In this document: piece after piece, positions 6,749 through 13,827 of the stretch
Position numbering within the stretch: position 1 is the stretch's first letter
How the letters are laid out: each line of letters starts with the position of its first letter
From: Micrococcales bacterium
GTDB lineage: Bacteria > Actinomycetota > Actinomycetes > S36-B12
Length of the DNA stretch: 13,827 bases
Reading direction: 5' to 3'
Assembly (NCBI GenBank): GCA_002694095.1
Contig: NZLD01000066.1
Location: 4,827 to 18,653 of the forward strand
Translations under genes and position numbers: made by a program
The notes under the pieces: generated by a model
What the model was told of the DNA's origin: nothing
The model's database searches: none
Seen by the model: the letters and a program-made list of their open reading frames with translations, nothing else

Positions 6749-7376
6749 GCAGAGCATCGGACCTGGACAAGGACCATGGGTGGGGCCGTGGCCGGATGAC
6801 CCGCGGCTCGACCCCGATCTGCTGAAGCACGGAGACCACCGCAATGTGGTGAATCAGTATCGATTCTGGAAAGTAGAAGCGATAGTCGAGGACCTGGATA
6901 GCAAGCGTCACCCGATGCACGTAGCGATCGAAAACCTCGAGCACGATTTCAATATCGGGTCCATCGTGCGCACCGCCAACGCGTTTCTCGCACGGGAAGT
7001 CCACATCGTGGGGCGGAAGCGATGGAACCGTCGTGGCGCCATGGTGACCGATCGCTATCAGAACATCCGCCACCATGAGTCGGTCGACGCACTATCGGCC
7101 TGGGCGAAAGAGAACGAGGTTCCCATCGTCGGTCTCGACAACGTTCCGGGCGCGATCTCGCTGGAGACGTTCGATATGCCGCGGTCGTGTGTGCTGTTCT
7201 TCGGGCAGGAAGGACAGGGATTGTCCGAGGCTGCGCAGCGCGCCTGCAGTGCGACGGTGTCCATCGCGCAGTTCGGATCGACCCGTTCGATCAACGTCGG
7301 TGCGGCAGCCGCTATCGCCATGCATGCCTGGATTCGACGCCACACATTCGGGCAGGCGCCGACCGAGAAGCAGTAG
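6741..7376 (+). CDS. TrmH/SpoU-family RNA 2'-O-methyltransferase
   Basis: This is a SPOUT-fold S-adenosylmethionine-dependent RNA ribose 2'-O-methyltransferase of about 211 residues. The three family motifs are present: NIGSIVRTAN at 71-80 (motif 1, with Asn and the catalytic-type Arg), FGQEGQGLS at 154-162 (motif 2) and SIAQFGSTRSINVGAAAAI at 174-192 (motif 3, the knot that binds the cofactor). A conserved RRGAMVTDRYQ (98-108) is typical of the mycobacterial orthologue Rv0380c as I recall it. Whether the target is tRNA or rRNA cannot be told. The start is uncertain. TTG 6741 is preceded by a Shine-Dalgarno-like GGTGA 8 nt upstream and overlaps pyrE by 8 nt; GTG 6729 is the alternative, overlapping by 20 nt. 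There is no in-frame ATG until residue 59. Translation is likely coupled to pyrE. Confidence 0.9.
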   Translation: MDEQSIGPGQGPWVGPWPDDPRLDPDLLKHGDHRNVVNQYRFWKVEAIVEDLDSKRHPMHVAIENLEHDFNIGSIVRTANAFLAREVHIVGRKRWNRRGAMVTDRYQNIRHHESVDALSAWAKENEVPIVGLDNVPGAISLETFDMPRSCVLFFGQEGQGLSEAAQRACSATVSIAQFGSTRSINVGAAAAIAMHAWIRRHTFGQAPTEKQ

Positions 7377-7420
7377 TCGAGAGCTCTCCTCCGTTGGTCA
7401 ATGGCTGGTCTGGCGATCAG

Positions 7421-7457
7421 TAGGATTGAGGCTCACTGGCAATACATCCAGGAAGGA
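7421..7457 (+). promoter_or_regulatory. fba -10 element and Shine-Dalgarno leader
   Basis: TAGGAT at 7421-7426 fits the -10 pattern, with transcription expected near 7433. The leader of about 30 nt contains GGAAGGA (7451-7457), a good Shine-Dalgarno site 5 nt before ATG 7463. This differs from most other genes here, whose starts look leaderless. I do not see a convincing -35. Confidence 0.5.
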
Positions 7458-7462
7458 TCTCA

Positions 7463-8350
7463 ATGAACCAGGAGATGGCGGAAAAGTTCCGCTCGGCCCA
7501 GGGATTTATCGCAGCTCTCGACCAGAGCGGCGGTAGCACGCCCAAGGCCCTCAAGCTCTATGGAATCGAGGAGAGCGAGTACTCCGGCGACGACCAGATG
7601 TTCGATCTCGTGCACCAGATGCGCACCCGCATCATCAAGAACTCCGCGTTTAACGGAGATCGGGTGCTCGCGGCGATCCTGTTCGAAGGCACGATGGATC
7701 GCGACATCGACGGTGTCGGGTCCGCCGAGTACCTGTGGAATTCCAAGAACATCGTTCCGGTCGTCAAGGTAGATAAGGGGCTTGCTGACGAGGAGAACGG
7801 CGCGCAAGTAATGAAGCCGATGCCGGAACTCGACGCGCTCCTCTCGAGAGCCCGCGAGAAGGGTGTCTTCGGTACGAAGATGCGCTCGGTCATCAAGGAC
7901 AACAACGACGCTGGCGTTGCTGCCGTCGTGAACCAGCAGTTCGATATCGGGTTGCAGATTCTCGACGCAGGGCTCGTTCCCATCATCGAGCCGGAGGTGG
8001 ACATCCACAGCGCCACGAAGGCGGAGATCGAAGAATCACTCCGGGACAAACTCGCTGCGTCTCTCGACAGTGTTCCCGAGGGCAAGCAAGTCGTCTTCAA
8101 ACTGTCATTGCCGAGCCAAGCGAACTTCTACGCGCCGCTCATCGACCATCCCAAGGTGATGCGTGTCGTTGCTCTCTCGGGTGGATATTCCCGGGACGAG
8201 GCCTGCACCATGCTGGCGGCCAACCACGGAATGATTGCGAGCTTCTCGCGTGCGTTGAGTGAAGGCCTCACAGCTCAGATGAGCGAAGAGGAGTTCACTG
8301 CCACTCTCGACGCCGCGATCGCCGAGATCTACGCGGCCTCGATTACCTAA
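7463..8350 (+). CDS. Class I fructose-bisphosphate aldolase
   Basis: The enzyme cleaves fructose 1,6-bisphosphate to dihydroxyacetone phosphate and glyceraldehyde 3-phosphate, and runs in reverse in gluconeogenesis. It is the short bacterial class I type (295 residues), which uses a lysine Schiff base instead of zinc. Features seen are GFIAALDQSGGSTPKAL at 14-30, VPVVKVDKG at 98-106, GTKMRS at 137-142, PIIEPEVD at 173-180 and VFKLSLPS at 211-218. Lys213 is the expected Schiff-base residue, and SGGYSR (239-244) the phosphate-binding turn. There is no zinc-binding histidine pattern of class II enzymes. ATG 7463 has a strong Shine-Dalgarno site. It has its own promoter after the methyltransferase gene and ends at a strong hairpin, so it is probably monocistronic. 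In M. tuberculosis the corresponding position holds a class II enzyme. Confidence 0.94.
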   Translation: MNQEMAEKFRSAQGFIAALDQSGGSTPKALKLYGIEESEYSGDDQMFDLVHQMRTRIIKNSAFNGDRVLAAILFEGTMDRDIDGVGSAEYLWNSKNIVPVVKVDKGLADEENGAQVMKPMPELDALLSRAREKGVFGTKMRSVIKDNNDAGVAAVVNQQFDIGLQILDAGLVPIIEPEVDIHSATKAEIEESLRDKLAASLDSVPEGKQVVFKLSLPSQANFYAPLIDHPKVMRVVALSGGYSRDEACTMLAANHGMIASFSRALSEGLTAQMSEEEFTATLDAAIAEIYAASIT

Positions 8351-8376
8351 CGCGCGGTCAATAAGGAACAGCTCCG

Positions 8377-8410
8377 TCGAGTCCACCGGTGATACCGCCG
8401 GTGGACTCGA
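8377..8410. terminator. Strong hairpin terminator after the aldolase gene
   Basis: A perfect 13-bp stem, TCGAGTCCACCGG (8377-8389) with its complement at 8398-8410 around an 8-nt loop, begins 26 bp after the aldolase TAA. No T-run follows. It lies between convergent genes, 112 bp beyond the stop of the hydrolase on the other strand, and being symmetric could end both transcripts. The rest of the 172-bp gap holds only a weak 5-bp hairpin (GGGCT/AGCCC, 8438-8454). Confidence 0.75.
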
Positions 8411-8522
8411 CCATTGGTGGCGACGTCTTCGCATGTTGGGCTGAGTGTTAGCCCGAGTCCTGGCCGGCGTGTCAGCCCGCGTGCCAGTCCACTTGTCCGA
8501 TCGTCGACCGAAGCCAGCGAGG

Positions 8523-9362
8523 CTAGCGCCGCAAGAAGTCGGAGATGAGCGCAGCGAACTCCTCGCTGCGCTCGATCTGAGTCCAATGGCCACATCGTCC
8601 GAATACGTGCAATTGAGAGTTATCGATCAAATCGAGCAGACGAAGAGAGGTTTCTAGAGGGATCACCTGATCGTCGCGCCCGTGAACAAGCAGTGTGGGC
8701 GTCGCAATTCTTCTCACCTGATCCTCCGGCAGGCACAGGGCGTCGAGTGCGGCTTGCCGCGGCTCGGGGAACATCGCGTGGAACGCTTCTTGAACGCCGG
8801 GGCGGATGCTGGCGTGGTAGCGCAATGCTGCCAGGTCGTCGCCGAGCAAAGACTTGTCGTACGCGAAAAATTCCATGATCGCGCGCATGTTCTCCACGGA
8901 CGGCTCGTAGCCCCACACAGCATCCAGGCCGCGCGTGATGCCGAATGAAACGCCGACGGCACCCATGAGAACCATTCGGTCGACTCGGTGCGGGTGATGT
9001 GCGGCTAACGAGAGAGCCAGGGCGCCACCGAAAGAGTTGCCGACGACGTGCGCGCGCGCGACTCCCAGTGCATCGAGAACGTCGACCGCGTGCGCGGTCC
9101 ACGTCTTGAGATCGTAGGAAACATCCGCGGGCCGCTCGGTGAAGCCGAAGCCGACGATGTCGGGAGCGATCACCGTCATTTCTTGTTCGAGATGGGGAAT
9201 CGTCAACCGCCAATTGGCGAATGCGGACACTCCTGGACCGGAGCCGTGCAGCAAGAGCACCGTGTCCGACAATGTCGAGTGGCGCCGGATGTGAACATTC
9301 GTCTCGATTCCGCCCGCAAGAATCACTTCACCGATTTCGGCAGACTCGGTAGCGGACGTCAT
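8523..9362 (-). CDS. Alpha/beta hydrolase, meta-cleavage product hydrolase type
   Basis: This 279-residue alpha/beta hydrolase strongly resembles enzymes that hydrolyse C-C bonds in ring-cleavage products (TodF, XylF, CarC, BphD type, for example 2-hydroxymuconic semialdehyde hydrolase). Features are the oxyanion-hole region LLLHGSGPGVSAFANW at 36-51, PDIVGFGFTERP at 67-78, the nucleophile elbow GNSFGG with Ser110, the lid region LDAVWGYEPS (146-155) and SIRPGVQEAFHAMFP (185-199), the acid Asp231 in HGRDDQVIP, and His259 in GRCGHWTQIE. All three catalytic residues are present. No dioxygenase, hydratase or aldolase of an aromatic pathway is nearby, so it may be an orphan member acting on another substrate. 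ATG 9362 is preceded at 6 nt by a minus-strand CACCAT (9374-9369), a possible -10, and no Shine-Dalgarno site is seen. It is divergent from the renalase-like gene. Confidence 0.88.
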   Translation of the reverse strand: MTSATESAEIGEVILAGGIETNVHIRRHSTLSDTVLLLHGSGPGVSAFANWRLTIPHLEQEMTVIAPDIVGFGFTERPADVSYDLKTWTAHAVDVLDALGVARAHVVGNSFGGALALSLAAHHPHRVDRMVLMGAVGVSFGITRGLDAVWGYEPSVENMRAIMEFFAYDKSLLGDDLAALRYHASIRPGVQEAFHAMFPEPRQAALDALCLPEDQVRRIATPTLLVHGRDDQVIPLETSLRLLDLIDNSQLHVFGRCGHWTQIERSEEFAALISDFLRR

Positions 9363-9368
9363 TCACGC

Positions 9369-9374
9369 ATGGTG
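9369..9374 (-). promoter_or_regulatory. Possible -10 element of the alpha/beta hydrolase gene
   Basis: On the minus strand CACCAT keeps A2 and T6 of TANNNT and ends 6 nt before ATG 9362. The deviation in the first base matches the one seen before the SDR gene. Support is modest. Confidence 0.35.
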
Positions 9375-9378
9375 GCAC

Positions 9379-9384
9379 TAACCT
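9379..9384 (+). promoter_or_regulatory. Predicted -10 element of the renalase-like gene
   Basis: TAACCT fits TANNNT. The in-frame GTG 6 nt downstream is at 9391, whereas GTG 9385 would touch the hexamer directly. The spacing seen elsewhere in the window therefore favours 9391 as the start, on a leaderless mRNA. Confidence 0.5.
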
Positions 9385-9390
9385 GTGGAC

Positions 9391-11686
<2,296 letters not shown>

Positions 11687-11733
11687 TTCGGTTCTCGGCG
11701 CCCATGTGGCCGGGCACCGGGAACGGCTTCTTG

Positions 11734-11749
11734 GACCGACTTTCGGGTC
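11734..11749 (+). terminator. Weak hairpin after purA
   Basis: GACCGA (11734-11739) can pair with TCGGGTC (11743-11749) with one bulged base and a 3-nt loop, 47 bp after the purA stop. There is no U-tract. It is the best terminator candidate in the 139-bp gap but is not strong. Confidence 0.25.
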
Positions 11750-11763
11750 GATTGCCGCCCGTA

Positions 11764-11820
11764 TTGTCCTGAACATGAGTTCGGTTCTACGCTTCGTTCA
11801 CCACTTGGTACAACGAGGAG
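11764..11820 (+). promoter_or_regulatory. Promoter and leader of the class III aminotransferase
   Basis: TTGTCC (11764-11769) and TACGCT (11788-11793), 18 bp apart, form a plausible -35/-10 pair with transcription expected near 11800. The short leader has a strong Shine-Dalgarno sequence GAGGAG (11815-11820), 5 nt before ATG 11826. That settles the start against upstream in-frame codons such as the one at 11706. Confidence 0.55.
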
Positions 11821-11825
11821 TTGGC

Positions 11826-13175
11826 ATGTCGTTTTCCCCCGATCCCGCCCAGGGCAAGCACGTCTTCGACCTGGACCGTCAGTACGTTTTCCATTCGTGG
11901 AGCGCCCAGGGTGCTTTGAACCCGATGTGCATCGCGGAGGCCGAGGGTTCGTACGTCTGGGACTACGACGGCAACAAGTGGCTGGACTTCTCCTCTCAAC
12001 TGGTGAACGTGAATATCGGCCACCAGCACCCGAAGGTGATTGCCGCGATCCAAGAGCAGGCCGGGAAGTTGTCGACGATCGCTCCGCAGCACGCGAACGA
12101 CAAGCGTGGTGAAGCTGCCAAGCGCATCGTTGAACTCGCTGGGCTGAATATGGCGAAGGTCTTCTTCACCAATGGCGGCGCCGATGCGGTGGAGAACGCG
12201 ATCCGCATGGCGCGGATCCATACGCACAAGCACAAGGTGCTGTCGACCTACCGCTCCTACCACGGCAACACAGGCGCGGCGATCACTGCGACCGGTGATC
12301 CGCGGCGCTGGCCGAATGAGTACGCGAGCCAACACGTGCATTTCTTCGGCCCGTACCCGTATCGCTCACCGTTCTGGTCGGACAGTCCCGAGCAAGAGAC
12401 CGAACGTGCGCTGCAACACCTCGAGCAGGTCATCCAGTTCGAAGGCCCGAACACCGTCGGCGCGATCATTCTGGAATCCGTCGTCGGAACCGCCGGCATC
12501 CTGGTGCCGCCGCCGGGATATCTCGAAGGTGTGCGGGCGCTGGCCGACAAGTACGAGATCATGTGGATTGCCGACGAGACCATGTCCGGTTTCGCGCGTA
12601 CCGGTAAGTGGTTTGCCTTCCAAAACTGGGATGCCCAGCCAGACCTCATCGTGTTCGCGAAAGGCTCCAACTCCGGCTACGTTCCGGTGGGCGGTGTCGT
12701 CATCTCCGCGGACATCGCCGCCACGTTCGACGACCGCGTGTTCCCCGGTGGCCTCACCTACTCCGGGCACCCACTCGCCACCGCCTCCATCGTCGGATCC
12801 ATCGATGCGATGCGCGAAGAGAAAGTCAATGAGCACGCCGCCGAGATCGGTGAAAAGGTCATCGGCCCCGGCCTGCGCGACCTGATGGACAAGCACAAGG
12901 TCATCGGTGAAGTGCGCGGCCTCGGCGTCTTCTGGGCGCTCGACCTGGTGACAGACCGAGCCACCCGGGAGCCGTTGGCGCCGTACGCCGGCACATCACC
13001 GGCGATGACGGAACTGGTAGCCGAGTGCAAGAAGCGGTTCTTGATCCCCTTCACTAACTTCAATCGAATGCACGTTGTCCCACCCGCCACGGTCAGCGAA
13101 GCCGAGGTCACAGAAGGTCTGGCGATCCTGGATGACGTCTTCGGCATCATCGACGCCCACTACACGGGAGCCTGA
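11826..13175 (+). CDS. Class III PLP aminotransferase (omega/aspartate aminotransferase family)
   Basis: This is a fold-type I, class III aminotransferase of 449 residues, a normal length. Landmarks are GSYVWDYDGNKWLDFSSQ at 41-58, NIGHQHPKV at 63-71, FFTNGGADAVENAIRMAR at 113-130 (PLP phosphate cup), YHGNTGAA at 145-152, the Asp250 motif IADETMSGFARTG at 248-260, Lys279 in VFAKGSNSGYVPVGG (Schiff base) and TYSGHPLATA at 311-320. Close relatives are usually labelled aspartate aminotransferase family or taurine-pyruvate/omega-aminotransferase. No neighbouring gene points to taurine, beta-alanine or polyamine use, so the substrate is open. An own promoter and a strong Shine-Dalgarno site suggest it is well expressed, unlike its mostly leaderless neighbours. 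It lies between purA and purD on the same strand, 54 bp before purD, without an obvious purine role. Confidence 0.93.
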   Translation: MSFSPDPAQGKHVFDLDRQYVFHSWSAQGALNPMCIAEAEGSYVWDYDGNKWLDFSSQLVNVNIGHQHPKVIAAIQEQAGKLSTIAPQHANDKRGEAAKRIVELAGLNMAKVFFTNGGADAVENAIRMARIHTHKHKVLSTYRSYHGNTGAAITATGDPRRWPNEYASQHVHFFGPYPYRSPFWSDSPEQETERALQHLEQVIQFEGPNTVGAIILESVVGTAGILVPPPGYLEGVRALADKYEIMWIADETMSGFARTGKWFAFQNWDAQPDLIVFAKGSNSGYVPVGGVVISADIAATFDDRVFPGGLTYSGHPLATASIVGSIDAMREEKVNEHAAEIGEKVIGPGLRDLMDKHKVIGEVRGLGVFWALDLVTDRATREPLAPYAGTSPAMTELVAECKKRFLIPFTNFNRMHVVPPATVSEAEVTEGLAILDDVFGIIDAHYTGA

Positions 13176-13216
13176 CGATCGCATCAGCGTCTGGGCTGGT
13201 GACAGAACGAAGCCGG

Positions 13217-13222
13217 TAGGTT
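13217..13222 (+). promoter_or_regulatory. Predicted -10 element of purD
   Basis: TAGGTT fits TANNNT and ends 7 nt before GTG 13230, with no Shine-Dalgarno sequence. It predicts a leaderless purD transcript independent of the upstream aminotransferase. Confidence 0.55.
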
Positions 13223-13229
13223 CGAGCGC

Positions 13230-13827
13230 GTGAAGCTCCTGATCGTCGGCTCGGGTGCCCGCGAACACGCCATCGTTCGAGCGCTCCTGCGGGACGAGAA
13301 CGTCACGGGGATCGAATGTGCTCCGGGGAATGCGGGCATCGCTGGTGACGTGACCACGCTCCCACTCGATGTGACCGACACCCAAGCGATCGCTGCGCTC
13401 GCACTCGAGCGCGGTATCGATCTAGTTGTCATCGGTCCCGAGGCTCCGCTGGTCGCAGGTGCAGCCGACGCTGTTCGCGCGGAGGGAATCGCGTGCTTCG
13501 GTCCATCCGCGCAGGCGGCCCAATTAGAAGGCAGCAAGGCGTTCGCCAAGGAAGTGATGGCCGAGGCGGGTGTACCGACGGCCATGGCGTTGGTGTGTAC
13601 CGATGAGGATCAGATCGACGGTGCCCTCGACACCTTCACTCGGCCCGGAACCCCGTACGTCGTGAAGGACGATGGTTTGGCCGGCGGTAAGGGTGTTGTG
13701 GTCACTGACGATCATGCTGCCGCCGCCGCCCACGCGCGAGCGTGCCTTGCCGGAGGGAGTGCGGTGGTGATTGAGGAGTTCCTCGACGGTCCGGAGGTCT
13801 CTCTCTTCGCGATCACCGACGGAACAT
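13230..13827 (+). CDS. purD: Phosphoribosylamine-glycine ligase (3'-truncated)
   Basis: PurD (GAR synthetase) makes glycinamide ribonucleotide from phosphoribosylamine, glycine and ATP, the second step of purine synthesis. The first 199 codons are present, about half of the usual 420 or so residues; the rest lies beyond the window. Visible are the N-terminal MKLLIVGSGAREHAI (family G-x-GxREHA motif), CAPGNAGIA at 30-38, LVVIGPEAPLVAG at 65-77, and the start of the ATP-grasp domain: SKAFAKEVM at 102-110, YVVKDDGLAGGKGV at 143-156 and VIEEFLDGPEVS at 180-191. In the ATP-grasp motif Asp replaces the usual Ala after Lys-x (KADG to KDDG), a small variation. The GTG start is 7 nt after a -10 hexamer. 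Confidence 0.96.
   Translation, partial: MKLLIVGSGAREHAIVRALLRDENVTGIECAPGNAGIAGDVTTLPLDVTDTQAIAALALERGIDLVVIGPEAPLVAGAADAVRAEGIACFGPSAQAAQLEGSKAFAKEVMAEAGVPTAMALVCTDEDQIDGALDTFTRPGTPYVVKDDGLAGGKGVVVTDDHAAAAAHARACLAGGSAVVIEEFLDGPEVSLFAITDGT

Noticed and set aside
7379..7388. Perfect 10-bp palindrome GAGAGCTCTC upstream of fba, considered as an operator
   Set aside because: A 10-bp palindrome is easily met by chance. It touches the previous stop region and has no second copy or known regulator consensus.
11687..11788. TTCGGTTCT occurring twice between purA and the aminotransferase
   Set aside because: A 9-bp direct repeat about 90 bp apart is not significant, and no element structure surrounds it.

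Overview
The window is a stretch of actinobacterial chromosome, high in G+C and densely packed with ordinary household genes. The organism assignment rests on protein similarity and gene order. The ClpB, PyrE, SpoU-type methyltransferase and PurA proteins read as actinobacterial. The order clpB, pyrE, SpoU methyltransferase, fba, purA matches the corresponding stretch of Mycobacterium tuberculosis (Rv0384c to Rv0357c). A relative of the mycobacteria, nocardiae and rhodococci is a reasonable guess, but the genus cannot be told. There is no prophage, CRISPR array, complete insertion sequence, rRNA or tRNA.

Layout from left to right. The 5'-truncated clpB chaperone gene (1-2104, +) faces a two-gene minus-strand unit: a DapC/kynurenine-type aminotransferase (2448-3623) overlapping a small DUF4031 gene (2179-2451). 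The 74-bp gap between the convergent stops holds an almost perfect 20-bp tandem repeat. A divergent promoter region at 3624-3655 also starts an acyl-CoA-dehydrogenase-fold flavoprotein (3656-4765, +), followed by a short-chain dehydrogenase (4828-5634, +). A small unrecognised, possibly hydrolase-derived protein (5650-6165, -) is divergent from pyrE (6203-6748, +). pyrE overlaps a TrmH/SpoU RNA 2'-O-methyltransferase gene, and a class I fructose-bisphosphate aldolase (7463-8350, +) follows. A meta-cleavage-type alpha/beta hydrolase (8523-9362, -) is divergent from a renalase-like flavoprotein (9391-10377, +). Then come purA (10400-11686, +), a class III aminotransferase (11826-13175, +) and the first 199 codons of purD (13230 to the end, +).

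Metabolically the window mixes nucleotide synthesis (pyrE, purA, purD), glycolysis/gluconeogenesis (fba), protein quality control (clpB), RNA modification, and two PLP aminotransferases whose substrates cannot be fixed from sequence.

The most consistent structural signal is in the promoters. Most transcription-unit starts have a TANNNT (or CANNNT) -10 hexamer ending 6 to 8 nt before the start codon, with no Shine-Dalgarno sequence. That predicts leaderless mRNAs and helps decide several starts (for example 9391 over 9385, and 4828 over 4822). Three of these are back-to-back divergent pairs in gaps of only 28 to 37 bp. Only fba and the class III aminotransferase have a leader with a good Shine-Dalgarno site. 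I see no convincing new multi-gene system. The points worth a second look are the promoter architecture, the tandem repeat, the aminotransferase-DUF4031 pair, the class I aldolase in the fba position, and the degenerate hydrolase-like gene.
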